A DNA stretch of 45,759 nt from Candidatus Kerfeldbacteria bacterium (GTDB taxonomy: Bacteria > Patescibacteriota > Patescibacteriia > UBA9570), in NCBI GenBank assembly GCA_016182495.1, contig JACPGK010000035.1:1-45759 (forward strand). Direction: 5' to 3'. The notes beneath the pieces were generated by a model. That model worked only from the letters and a program-made list of their open reading frames with translations. It was not told the DNA's origin and did no database searches. Below are positions 9,598 to 19,494 of the stretch, in pieces. A program made the position numbers and the translations under genes. Position 1 is the stretch's first letter, and every line of letters starts with the position of its first letter.

Positions 9598-10788
9598 ATG
9601 GATCAAATTGAAGAGTTGTTGACTCGGGCGGTTGATACTATTTATCCAACTCGGCAAGCCCTTGAAGATAAGCTGCGTCGTGGCGAAAAACTCACCTTGT
9701 ATTTAGGAGTAGACCCCACTGGCGCCCAGCTCCACATTGGTCACACCATAGCGTTGCGTAAGCTGGCCCAATTTCAGCAGACCGGACACAAAGTGATTTT
9801 GCTGATTGGCGATTTTACCGGCCGGATTGGCGATCCCACCGGTAAAGATAAAACTCGCGTACCACTCACCCCAGAGCAATTGGCAGACAATGCTCGAACC
9901 TATCAACAGCAGGCTGCTAAAATTTTAGATTTTAACCACCCCACTAATCCAGTTGAACTTAAATATAACAGCGCCTGGTTAGCTCAACTCACGTTTGCCG
10001 ACGTTATTAAAGTAGCCTCACATTTTACCGTGCAGCAAATGTTGGAACGAGACATGTTTGAACAGCGCTGGCAGAAGAACAAACCGATCGCACTCCATGA
10101 ATTTTTTTATCCATTAATGCAAGGCTACGATTCAGTAGCCATGAATGTTGATTTAGAGGTGGGTGGTACCGATCAAACCTTTAACATGTTGGCTGGTCGT
10201 ACGTTACAGCGCCTGATGAATCAACGTGAAAAATTTGTACTCACTGTGCCATTGTTGATTGACGCCCAGGGCGTAAAGATTGGAAAAACGGCCGAGAATG
10301 TTATTGCTATTACAGCACCAGCGAACGATTTATACGGCATGATTATGGCTTTAAGTGATGAAGTGATTGTACCAGCGCTAGAGTTTTGTACTGATTTACC
10401 AATGACAACGGTGCGTCAGATTGAACAGCAATTGGCGGCCGGCGCTAATCCACGTGATGCTAAAATGCAACTGGCGCGCGCCATTGTAACGTTATATCAT
10501 AACGCCGCCGCTGCCGTATCCGCCGAACAAGAGTTTCAACAGATTTTTGTCCAGGGCGGAAAACCAACCGATCGCACTACTATGGCGGCCCCAATCAGCC
10601 ACCAACCATTGGATATTTTGGTGTCGCTACGGCTAGCTTCATCAAAATCTGAAGCCCAACGGTTAATTAAACAAGGTGGCGTACAATTGAACGATCACGT
10701 AGTCACTGATTGGCAGGCGCCATGGGGATTGCGTCCGGGTGACACCATTCAAGTTGGTAAACGAAAATTTATCCAAATTAGCGCTTAG
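9598..10788 (+). CDS. tyrS: tyrosyl-tRNA synthetase
   Basis: LYLGVDPTGAQLHIGH, GDFTGRIGDPTGK, S4 domain at C-terminus; start MDQIEELL at 9598. Confidence 0.93.
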   Translation: MDQIEELLTRAVDTIYPTRQALEDKLRRGEKLTLYLGVDPTGAQLHIGHTIALRKLAQFQQTGHKVILLIGDFTGRIGDPTGKDKTRVPLTPEQLADNARTYQQQAAKILDFNHPTNPVELKYNSAWLAQLTFADVIKVASHFTVQQMLERDMFEQRWQKNKPIALHEFFYPLMQGYDSVAMNVDLEVGGTDQTFNMLAGRTLQRLMNQREKFVLTVPLLIDAQGVKIGKTAENVIAITAPANDLYGMIMALSDEVIVPALEFCTDLPMTTVRQIEQQLAAGANPRDAKMQLARAIVTLYHNAAAAVSAEQEFQQIFVQGGKPTDRTTMAAPISHQPLDILVSLRLASSKSEAQRLIKQGGVQLNDHVVTDWQAPWGLRPGDTIQVGKRKFIQISA

Positions 10789-12301
10789 CCAGAACGCGAC
10801 GGTACAGTTTAACATATTGCAAGGCTGATTGATCCCAACTGTAGTTGGCTGTCATACCAGCTTTAATGTAGCGCTGCCAGCGGTTTGGTTGGGTGCGATA
10901 TAGTTGGACGGCCTGATCAATTGTTCTCACAAAAGCAGTTGCGGTTGGTTCGGAAAAAGTAAAACCATTGCGACCATTAAACACGGTATCTTTTAATCCA
11001 CCGGTGGCATGCACTATCGGCACAGCGCCATAGCGCATAGCAATTAATTGACTCAAACCACAAGGCTCATAGTGTGACGGCATCAAAAACATGTCTGATC
11101 CCGCGTAAATTTGTTGACTAAAGCGAACGTCAAAGGCGTTGTGAAAATAGAACCAAGAGCGATGGCGATGCTGGGCCTGTTTTAAGGCGTGCTCAAGTTT
11201 GGCCTCGCCGGTTCCGGTAATAATAATTTGCACACCTAAACGACGTAGCGTAGGCAAGCTAGCCAATAGTAAATCAACCCCTTTTTGTTCGACGATTCGT
11301 GCCACCATCCCCAGCAATGGTCGGCCGGCATTTTGAGTAAAACCAACTCGTTGTTGTAGCCATAATTTATTATGCAGGCGGCGAACGCGTGACCGAACGG
11401 TATACTGGTAAGGTACGCTAGGATCAGTGGCCGGGTTAAACCAATCGGTATCGAGACCGTTCAAAATAGCTGAAAACGACCGATGACGCTGATGGAGCAG
11501 TTGTTCTAGCCCGCGACCATACGTACGGGTGAGTAATTCTTTGGCATACTGTGGGCTAACGGTGTTCACTATATCAGCCTGAACAATTCCCAGTTCAAAT
11601 AAGCGCACGGCGCCCTGTTGTTTCACTCGGCGCCAATCAATCAGCGGGTGCAAGGCTAGTGGCAACAGATCAACATAGCGACCATACAGGCGAAAGGGCT
11701 TGGCCACCCCGCGCCAGCCAATATCTACATTATGAATGGTGAGTAGTGATTTAATCGTGGCCGTGGCGTGATGGCTTTTGAGCAAAGCCAATAATGGTGC
11801 CAGATGCCAGTCGTTGGCATGTACCAGCTGGTAGGCGGTTGGGTGTAGCGTTAACCAATGAAATACAGCTTGAGAAAAAAACAAATAACGAATCGGGTCA
11901 CGCAAGCGGCGCGAGGCTAGTCGTCGTTGAACGGGATCCCATACGTGTTTGCTGTTATAAATTTCTCCTCGACTAAGAAAACGTTGGTTCTGAAACAATA
12001 ACAGTGGTACCGTTGAGTTTGGTAGAGTCGTTTTCCAAATAGTCACTACTTCTAAGTGGTGATAAAAAGCCACCGCGATTTCACCGAGCTTGATTTTTTT
12101 AAGATCCGGGTAGGAGCGATCAATTACGTGGTGGTACGGTACGGCTACAGTTGGAACAACCTGGTGTTGCGCTAGGGCTTTAGGCAAAGAACCGATATAA
12201 TCGCCTAAACCACCCACCTTGGCTAACGGGGTAACCTCGGCTCCAACCAGCAGTATTCGGGGGTTACGTAGCCTGGCCATAGCGTTATTGATTGGGGTCA
12301 A
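10778..12301 (-). CDS. glgA: glycogen/starch synthase (GT5)
   Basis: LVGAEVTPLAKVGGLGDYIGSLPKAL; HANDWHLAPLL; MPSHYEPCGLSQLIAMRYGAVPIVHATGGLKDTV. Confidence 0.9.
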   Translation of the reverse strand: MTPINNAMARLRNPRILLVGAEVTPLAKVGGLGDYIGSLPKALAQHQVVPTVAVPYHHVIDRSYPDLKKIKLGEIAVAFYHHLEVVTIWKTTLPNSTVPLLLFQNQRFLSRGEIYNSKHVWDPVQRRLASRRLRDPIRYLFFSQAVFHWLTLHPTAYQLVHANDWHLAPLLALLKSHHATATIKSLLTIHNVDIGWRGVAKPFRLYGRYVDLLPLALHPLIDWRRVKQQGAVRLFELGIVQADIVNTVSPQYAKELLTRTYGRGLEQLLHQRHRSFSAILNGLDTDWFNPATDPSVPYQYTVRSRVRRLHNKLWLQQRVGFTQNAGRPLLGMVARIVEQKGVDLLLASLPTLRRLGVQIIITGTGEAKLEHALKQAQHRHRSWFYFHNAFDVRFSQQIYAGSDMFLMPSHYEPCGLSQLIAMRYGAVPIVHATGGLKDTVFNGRNGFTFSEPTATAFVRTIDQAVQLYRTQPNRWQRYIKAGMTANYSWDQSALQYVKLYRRVLAKR

Positions 12302-12740
12302 TTAAAAAATTACCAAGGTCGGATTTTCCAATCAACATAGGATAGGCTAATAAGCTGCGGTCGGAAATGTTCGCCAGCGTTTGGATAGTGTGACCGCCTA
12401 GTTGATAGGTGATATGCACGTATGGCCGCAGAGTAATGCCACTGGCCGAGCGTACAATTTGTACATCGGCTAAGGCAGTAATGCGTTGTTTGAGGTCAGG
12501 AACAATGGTGCGCTGTAATTGTTGGGTTAGGCTGGTAAGGGTATCTTTGGTCACCGTCAGTTTAGGGGCGAGCTGTTGGAATTGTTGATACACCCGACCT
12601 AGTCCCAAGCGGTGAGCAATAGTGATATCAATAGCGCTGGTGCGAGCCCCAGTATCGATTTTAGCTAAGCACGTGAACTGCTCGCCGGATGGTAGCGTAA
12701 AGGTAACAGGTTCTTCTAAACCAAGTATGGTAGGGGTCAT
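12285..12740 (-). CDS. RimK-associated retropepsin-like aspartic protease
   Basis: LAKIDTGARTSAIDI near the N-terminus, YPMLIGKSDLGNFLIDP near the C-terminus. Confidence 0.75.
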   Translation of the reverse strand: MTPTILGLEEPVTFTLPSGEQFTCLAKIDTGARTSAIDITIAHRLGLGRVYQQFQQLAPKLTVTKDTLTSLTQQLQRTIVPDLKQRITALADVQIVRSASGITLRPYVHITYQLGGHTIQTLANISDRSLLAYPMLIGKSDLGNFLIDPNQ

Positions 12741-14128
12741 TTTTTGGCTGGATTAATCAAAAAACCTTGTAAGTCGCTACGGCCAATAATCAAAGGATAC
12801 GATAATTTGTTGTCCAAGGCAATTGCTGTTGCCGTGGTAATATGGCGATTAGCCAGAGTAAATTTCAATGGAACTTTTGGTCGCAGACTGTAACTAGTAC
12901 CAGTACGCACGGCGACCACATCAACAATGTCGGGATGGATGCCCAGTAATTGTTCTCGGTAGTCGGCCTCAACCTGACTAACGCTGCTTAGTGATACATT
13001 ACTCGGCAACACCACATCAGCTAAGGCGCGCAGCACGGCCTGATAACCTAAACGTTGGGCCAAATCCTTGGTGATAGTAGTTGAGGTGAGGCCAGTGTCA
13101 AGGCGAGCACGCATATTGATTGATTGACTGTGCAACGGATACACAGTGACGTTTTCATACACTCCAACTACTGGCAAACTGTCAGCGCTGGTGCCGGAGT
13201 GACCAAACAGTTCTTTGCACACATTCAAACCTTTCGTTGGGCTAGTAATGGTTAAGCCAGCTACTCGTTCTAAACGATCACGCAGGGGTAACCAGTTGGC
13301 ATTTTGAATACCTAAACCAGGGTGTCCGTTGACTTCTAAAATTACCGGGCCCAGCTCTTTATCAAGCACAATATCAACTCCAACGTAGCCCAAACCAACC
13401 GCTTGTTGGGCTTTAATGCTGATGAGTAAAATAGTATCCCATTGTGGAATAGTAATACCACCTAAGGGTGTGTTGTAGTCGGGATGACGTTGTTGCAATT
13501 GTCCATTGGCAGCAGTGGCAAAGGTAGTAACGCCACTGGCCAGATCGATACCTACCCCAATACCACCACTATGCAGATTAGCTTTGCCATCCGAGGTCTT
13601 CGTGGGCAAACGCAGCATGGCCATCACCGGTACCGAGTTGAACACAATAATTCTAATATCTGGAATGCCTTTATAACTAATGTGTTTAAACTCTTCAGAT
13701 AAACGCAAACGTTGTTCAAAGTAGGCAATGTCGGGAATGTTTGAGAATGAATAATTGCCATCGAGAATGTTGCTCACCCGCAAAGCCAGATCTTCACGCG
13801 TGTAATTGTGATCGTCGCCACTGATCCACTGACCAGTTTTGGTTTTTCCATAAATAATCAAAATGCCATTACCGCCTAAACCAAAATTTGGTTTTAATAC
13901 AAAACTAGTTGGCAAACTATCCCAGTTAAAATCAAACAGTTCTTGGCGATTATGAATAATACCGTAGAGTTGAGCTGATGGCAGGCCAGCAGCTGCTAAA
14001 CATTGTTTAGTTTCCAATTTGTTGCGTGCCAACATCACTGCTCGCCGGGAATTATACGGTCGAATAAACTGTAAATTACGTGCATTCATGCCCAAAATGC
14101 GATGGGCAATAGTTGACCAAGTGCTCAT
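12737..14128 (-). CDS. ATP-grasp alpha-L-glutamate ligase-like (RimK-like) fused to a retropepsin-like domain
   Basis: FVLKPNFGLGGNGILI, GPVILEVNGHPGLGIQNAN; C-terminal RARLDTGLTSTTI..YPLIIGRSDLQGFLINP. Confidence 0.8.
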   Translation of the reverse strand: MSTWSTIAHRILGMNARNLQFIRPYNSRRAVMLARNKLETKQCLAAAGLPSAQLYGIIHNRQELFDFNWDSLPTSFVLKPNFGLGGNGILIIYGKTKTGQWISGDDHNYTREDLALRVSNILDGNYSFSNIPDIAYFEQRLRLSEEFKHISYKGIPDIRIIVFNSVPVMAMLRLPTKTSDGKANLHSGGIGVGIDLASGVTTFATAANGQLQQRHPDYNTPLGGITIPQWDTILLISIKAQQAVGLGYVGVDIVLDKELGPVILEVNGHPGLGIQNANWLPLRDRLERVAGLTITSPTKGLNVCKELFGHSGTSADSLPVVGVYENVTVYPLHSQSINMRARLDTGLTSTTITKDLAQRLGYQAVLRALADVVLPSNVSLSSVSQVEADYREQLLGIHPDIVDVVAVRTGTSYSLRPKVPLKFTLANRHITTATAIALDNKLSYPLIIGRSDLQGFLINPAKK

Positions 14129-15717
14129 GATAACAACGGTGGTTTTTTGAGCAGTCGCCGAAAGCGCAAATATTCTGTTAGGCGTAATCCGGTAAATCGT
14201 CCTAGCACAACATTAATGATAATAGTCAGCAAGACTGCTTCTGGATAGGCCATAATGAAGGTTTCAAACCAATCCCAGGTAACGATCAAATAACTTACTA
14301 CAGCTAAGGCCAGAGTTTCAATGGTGATGATAATAGCCTGACGGTTGCCTTGTTCAATTTGTGCTTCAACAAAGTTTTCAGTTAAAATAATCATCATTAA
14401 AATTGGAAAAATCGATAGTGACAGAATAGTTGGACGTTCTGCCCAATCAGCTAAAATAAACATGGCAAAAATAGAAAAACTGACAATGGTTAACACAATG
14501 GCCATGCGTGGTAAGTACAGCAGGCGCAGATAGCGCGCAATAATGCGACTAATTGTCGCAGTTGCCAATAGTACTGCAAAAATAGCCAAACCATATTTTA
14601 GTTGGGTGGCTACAAATACCAGTGTAATAATAGTTGGCATGTATAAACCAAACGCCTTAATACCAACAATCTGGCGAGCAAAGGCAATAATAGTGGCGAC
14701 CACTGGCAAAATTAGCAGTAAAAACAGCGTATCAGTACTTACTCCACGATTAATGAGATAGTTCAAACCGTATGATAAAAAGTTAAACGGCGTAATGCTA
14801 CCAAGTGTCCGTTCACTATGACGACCAAGAATTTGATAGTCGAAGTTTTGGGCCTGTAAGCGTTCAATTAAGGTGTCGGGCGATGGATCAGCCAGGATAG
14901 TATGCAGGGCAGTGGTGGTGGTAAGCATAATGTAGCGCGACAGCAAACCATTAAAGGCATTTTGAGCTAAGCGAGCCAACGCCCCACTTGGCATTTTTTC
15001 TGCCACATAAATCACCGCTTTTTGGCTGAAACTTAAACTACTATTCACGCCAGGTTCATTGCCAGCCAGGATACGCTTAGTTTCTGTGAGAGCAGTCAAA
15101 CCGGCAGCTTGTTCCGTCCACACAATAATGGTTTGGGCTTGGTTCAGGTCGTCGGCTGAAGCAATCAGCTGTTGTGTTAATCCTTGTTCAGTAAAATAGT
15201 TGGTCGTTTCAGCTTGATCCGGACGCACTACCACCAGCAAGGTATCGTTAGCTTGGGCATATTGCCGGTAATGTTTGAGATATTCTTTAGTGACACTTGT
15301 ATCCGTAATGAGCACTACAACATCTTTAGCCACAGTCACTAAAATAGTATCACGCGATACTACCGTGCCATCAGTGATAGTTAAGCGGGCGCGGTACGTG
15401 CCAGGCTCGGCATAAATGTGTGAAGCATCAATCCCCTGAAATTGCTGACTGTCGCCAAAATCCCAAGTGTAGGTGAGCGGTCGATCAGCTGGCCCGGTTG
15501 AGCCAGAACCATCAAACAGCACATTGCGTCCAACCACCACAATCCGATCTTTACCAGCCACTGCTCGTAGTGGCACTGGTTCAAGTTCCGAGGTTGGTAT
15601 AACCGGCAGGTCAGTGGTGACCGGAGGGGTGGTGTCAGTTTGAGCTTGACTAACCGTCGTCAAACCCAACACACCAGCTAACACTACTATGGTTGTCATA
15701 GAGCGAAGGTAGTTCAT
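14125..15717 (-). CDS. PKD-domain protein with C-terminal 7TM region
   Basis: signal peptide, PKD VLFDGSGSTGPADRPLTYTWDFGDS..YAEPGTYRARLTITDG, then multiple TM helices. Confidence 0.7.
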   Translation of the reverse strand: MNYLRSMTTIVVLAGVLGLTTVSQAQTDTTPPVTTDLPVIPTSELEPVPLRAVAGKDRIVVVGRNVLFDGSGSTGPADRPLTYTWDFGDSQQFQGIDASHIYAEPGTYRARLTITDGTVVSRDTILVTVAKDVVVLITDTSVTKEYLKHYRQYAQANDTLLVVVRPDQAETTNYFTEQGLTQQLIASADDLNQAQTIIVWTEQAAGLTALTETKRILAGNEPGVNSSLSFSQKAVIYVAEKMPSGALARLAQNAFNGLLSRYIMLTTTTALHTILADPSPDTLIERLQAQNFDYQILGRHSERTLGSITPFNFLSYGLNYLINRGVSTDTLFLLLILPVVATIIAFARQIVGIKAFGLYMPTIITLVFVATQLKYGLAIFAVLLATATISRIIARYLRLLYLPRMAIVLTIVSFSIFAMFILADWAERPTILSLSIFPILMMIILTENFVEAQIEQGNRQAIIITIETLALAVVSYLIVTWDWFETFIMAYPEAVLLTIIINVVLGRFTGLRLTEYLRFRRLLKKPPLLS

Positions 15718-16199
15718 AGTTGGCGGTAATGGCGCACACTAGCACTGGTTAATGCAATGGCTAGAGCATCAGCCGCATCATCTGGCTTAGGCAAATGGTC
15801 GAGATGAAAGATAGTTTGAATCATGTGTTGCATTTGTTGTTTACTGGCCGAGCCATAGCCAGTGACTGCCTGTTTTACTTCGGCTGGGGTACACTCAACT
15901 AAATGAATGTGGTGTTGAGCTAACGCTAGTAATAATACACCACGAGCCTGACCAACGTCACTGGCGGTCTTAACATTTTTGGCAAAAAATAACCGTTCAC
16001 ACCCAGCTACCGTTGGCTGGTATCGATCTAGTAATTGATTGATTTGTTGATATAATTGCACTAAGCGATCACTGATTGGTTGACGACTGGGCGTGCGAAT
16101 AACACCATACTCTATAATAGTGAGATGACGAATAACACCATACCCAGTAATGGCTAAACCGGGATCTACCCCAATAATGATAGCATCAGAATTTAGCAT
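15714..16199 (-). CDS. ruvC: Holliday junction resolvase RuvC
   Basis: IIGVDPGLAITGYGVI, CERLFFAKNVKTASDVGQARGV, KPDDAADALAIA. Confidence 0.93.
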   Translation of the reverse strand: MLNSDAIIIGVDPGLAITGYGVIRHLTIIEYGVIRTPSRQPISDRLVQLYQQINQLLDRYQPTVAGCERLFFAKNVKTASDVGQARGVLLLALAQHHIHLVECTPAEVKQAVTGYGSASKQQMQHMIQTIFHLDHLPKPDDAADALAIALTSASVRHYRQL

Positions 16200-16878
16200 T
16201 GTGATACACTGCTACAATATCGTCGTCATCGGCTAAAGCGGTTAGTATATCACCTAGGGTACTATCTGTTGGCACGGTTACGGTGCTATCCGGCACAAAA
16301 CCCAGTTCAGCAAAAGTGACGTTAGCACCTAACGCCGCGCGTACGCTGCTAAACAAGTTGGCTGGCGTGTAGATGGTTAAACCATCATCTTCTTCTACCA
16401 CATCATCAGCTCCCGCATCCATGGCTTGTAGTTGAGTAGCCTCATCAACTTGGTTCAGGCGAATAATGCCACGCTGTTTAAATAAATAGGCTACACTCCC
16501 TGGCCCACCCAGCTTGCCCCCATAGATATTGAGCAAGGCTTTAATCGTGCTGCTGGTACGATTGGTATTATCAGTGGCACAATGAATCATTAAAGCTACG
16601 CCAGCCGGACCATAAGCTTCATACGTCACCTCTTCAATATGTTGCCCGGGCAATTCACCAGCTCCACGCAAGATGGCGCGTTCAATGTTATCTTTAGGCA
16701 TGTTAGCTTCACGGGCAGCATCAATGGCCGAGCGTAAGGCCGCATTCATCGCTGGGTCCTTACCCTGCTTGGCTGCTAGGCTAACGGCTTTGGAAAGTCG
16801 AGTGAATAAAACACCACGCTTAGCATCAACAGCGCCTTTGGATCGTTTAATGGTTGACCATTTGGAGTGCCCGGACAT
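16186..16878 (-). CDS. yebC: YebC/PmpR family protein
   Basis: MSGHSKWSTIKRSKGAVDAKRG.. Confidence 0.95.
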   Translation of the reverse strand: MSGHSKWSTIKRSKGAVDAKRGVLFTRLSKAVSLAAKQGKDPAMNAALRSAIDAAREANMPKDNIERAILRGAGELPGQHIEEVTYEAYGPAGVALMIHCATDNTNRTSSTIKALLNIYGGKLGGPGSVAYLFKQRGIIRLNQVDEATQLQAMDAGADDVVEEDDGLTIYTPANLFSSVRAALGANVTFAELGFVPDSTVTVPTDSTLGDILTALADDDDIVAVYHNAKF

Positions 16879-16895
16879 AGTTATGAATGGGCTGC

Positions 16896-16942
16896 ATTAT
16901 AACAGAATTAGGCTTGTCAGTCAAAGCAGCAAAAGCTATACT
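16896..16942. promoter_or_regulatory. divergent overlapping promoters for yebC (-) and PGI/PMI (+)
   Basis: minus TTGACT-17-TATAAT (16924..16896); plus TTGTCA(16914)-17-TATACT(16937-16942). Confidence 0.65.
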
Positions 16943-16949
16943 GATCGCT

Positions 16950-17990
16950 ATGGTTACAACACCACTTGATCAGCACAATGTGTTAGGTTCAATTGATCTA
17001 CTCTCTCAACAAATTAGTCAGGCCTGGCACGATGTGTCGGCATTGCAACTGCCAGCCGACTACAGTGATATCGACCAGGTGGTAGTATTTGGTATGGGCG
17101 GGTCGGCCCTAGGGGCTGATATTATTCGAACAGCCTTTGCCGATACCGCTCGCGTGCCAATTTTGATTGAAAATAACTATACCATTCCAGCCTATGTGCA
17201 TCAGCGCACCTTGGCGATTTTATCGAGTTATTCTGGTACCACTGAAGAAACTCTTACCGTGGCTAAGGCCATTAAGCAACGCACCAACAAAGTGGCTATC
17301 ATCACCACCGGTGGTGCTCTACAAGAACTTCATCAGCAAGCTGGCTATCCAGCTTATCTGATCACGCCCACCTATAATCCGTGTGGCCAACCGCGCATCG
17401 CTGTGGGCTATGCGATTATTGGCTTGCTTGGTTTGCTACACCATGCCAAAGTGTTAACAATCACCAACAGCCTGATTGATGATGTGGTGCACTACCTTGA
17501 TGGTAATCGAGAACTGTTGCGCGATGATGCCAAACAATTGGCCCAGCGCGTGACCGGGCACATTCCGTTATTTGTTGGTAGTGAATTTTTGATTGGTAAT
17601 TTACATACCGTTTCAAATCAAACCAACGAAAACGGTAAAAATTTTTCTACCTATTTTACTATTCCCGAACTGAACCACCATTTACTCGAAGGGCTAAGTT
17701 TTCCGGCCAGCGCCAAGCAGTTACTGCACATGGTATTGATTGAATCAGCCCTCTATCACGAGCGTAATCAAAAACGATACGTTGTGACTAAACAAGTGCT
17801 TGATAAAAATGAGGTGCAATATAGTAGCTTTATTGCTACAGCCAATACTACATTGTTGCAAGTGTTCGAAGTATTGCAGTGGGGCAGCTATATCAGTTTT
17901 TATTTAGCCATGGCTAACCAGGTCGACCCAGCCTTAATTCCGTGGGTTGATTACTTTAAACATGCTCTTACGCAAGTCCGCGCTGCGTGA
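16950..17990 (+). CDS. bifunctional phosphoglucose/phosphomannose isomerase
   Basis: SIS domain VVVFGMGGSALGADIIRTA, LSSYSGTTEETL; start MVTTPLDQ at 16950. Confidence 0.88.
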   Translation: MVTTPLDQHNVLGSIDLLSQQISQAWHDVSALQLPADYSDIDQVVVFGMGGSALGADIIRTAFADTARVPILIENNYTIPAYVHQRTLAILSSYSGTTEETLTVAKAIKQRTNKVAIITTGGALQELHQQAGYPAYLITPTYNPCGQPRIAVGYAIIGLLGLLHHAKVLTITNSLIDDVVHYLDGNRELLRDDAKQLAQRVTGHIPLFVGSEFLIGNLHTVSNQTNENGKNFSTYFTIPELNHHLLEGLSFPASAKQLLHMVLIESALYHERNQKRYVVTKQVLDKNEVQYSSFIATANTTLLQVFEVLQWGSYISFYLAMANQVDPALIPWVDYFKHALTQVRAA

Positions 17991-19494
17991 TTACGCCCTG
18001 GCTATAATCGCCAGCGCCGGACTGTTTGGTTGGTTACAGGCCATTCCCACATTTGCCGATCCAGATTCGTTTTATCATGCTCGCCTCACTGCCCTGATGC
18101 TTGATCATGGGTTATTGCAACAATTGCCTTGGCTATCATTCACTGATTTGGCGCAACAGTTTACCGATCAACATTTACTCTATCATTTGTGGTTGTTGCC
18201 TTGGGTAGCCTGGTTTGGGGCGGCCATTGGGGCCAAAGTTGGGCATACTATTTTATTGGTCGTAATGACGCTAGTATTTGTTGCCATACTACGTAGTTGG
18301 AAAATTCCATACGCTGTTCCAGCAGTGTTGCTATTGTATAGCGTGTCAGCTTTTTTGTTGCGGATTAATTTGGTCAAAGCCACTCCATTAGTATTAATCT
18401 TATTTTTTGGTGGCCTTACGTTACTGTTGCAGCGGCGCTACTTGGCGGCTTGGTGTTTAGGGATGTTGTACCCCTGGGCTCATGGTGGTTTTATACTACT
18501 GCCACTTGCCGCCGGCCTGATGGTGCTGGCAGATACAGTAGCTCAATCATGGCAAGGCCGGCGATTAAAATTAGGTGACCCTCGACCTTGGTGGATAGCC
18601 AGTAGTGCCGTGCTCGTTGGGCTAGTAGTACATCCGTACTTTCCGCAACACCTGAAATTTTATTGGCAGCAGTTGGTACAGATTGGGGTAGTGAACTATG
18701 CTAGTGTTATTTCAGTTGGAGCAGAGTGGTATCCATTTTCTTTGCCCAATTTAATTGGCGTGTTGAGTGTGGTATTGATTGCCGTAGTGGTTGCTATTGT
18801 GGTGGGCATATTTCGTCAACCCCAGCGTTTATTAAGTACGCCAGCGTTAACTTTTATGGGCTTAGCCATAGTGTTTACAGTAGCCACCTTGCGATCGCGA
18901 CGCTACGTTGAGTATCTAGCACCAGTGGTATGGTTTTGGGCAATGTACTTGGCGTTGCCGTATCTGGCTTCGGGTCAGTGGAAAGCCGATTGGCAGCGCT
19001 TAACGCACTACACTGGGCGATGGTACTATGTGTTTATACTCTATTGTGCCATTACTATTCCCGTTGGCATGGTGCGATCGGTGTTGAACATTCATCAAGA
19101 GTTTACCAAAGGCTTCGCTTTGGATTACTTAGCCGGGGCCAGTAGGTATGTACAAACCCATGCCCAGCCAGGCAGCGTAGTGTTTCACTCCGATTGGGAT
19201 AATTTTCCGATGTTGTTTTATCACAACCCTGATAATTATTATATTGTCGGCCTTGATCCAACATTTTTATACTTACATAATCAGAACACGTATCAGCAGT
19301 GGCGCCAGTTAGTGGATGGCAAAGTAAAACAGTCTTTGGCTAACACTATCCATCAGCAGTTTGGAGCGGATTACGTGGTGGTCGATACTACTGATCCATC
19401 AGCCCAATTATTTCGGGCCTACCTATTACGGGATCCGGAATTGCAATTGGTGTTTCAGGATAATGAAGCCGTAGTATTTAAACGTAGCCTATGA
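17962..19494 (+). CDS. GT-C (STT3/PMT-like) multi-TM glycosyltransferase-like protein
   Basis: DPDSFYHARL near the N-terminus, many TM helices, extracytoplasmic HSDWDNFPMLFYHNPDNYYIVGLDPTFLY. Confidence 0.55.
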   Translation: MLLRKSALRDYALAIIASAGLFGWLQAIPTFADPDSFYHARLTALMLDHGLLQQLPWLSFTDLAQQFTDQHLLYHLWLLPWVAWFGAAIGAKVGHTILLVVMTLVFVAILRSWKIPYAVPAVLLLYSVSAFLLRINLVKATPLVLILFFGGLTLLLQRRYLAAWCLGMLYPWAHGGFILLPLAAGLMVLADTVAQSWQGRRLKLGDPRPWWIASSAVLVGLVVHPYFPQHLKFYWQQLVQIGVVNYASVISVGAEWYPFSLPNLIGVLSVVLIAVVVAIVVGIFRQPQRLLSTPALTFMGLAIVFTVATLRSRRYVEYLAPVVWFWAMYLALPYLASGQWKADWQRLTHYTGRWYYVFILYCAITIPVGMVRSVLNIHQEFTKGFALDYLAGASRYVQTHAQPGSVVFHSDWDNFPMLFYHNPDNYYIVGLDPTFLYLHNQNTYQQWRQLVDGKVKQSLANTIHQQFGADYVVVDTTDPSAQLFRAYLLRDPELQLVFQDNEAVVFKRSL

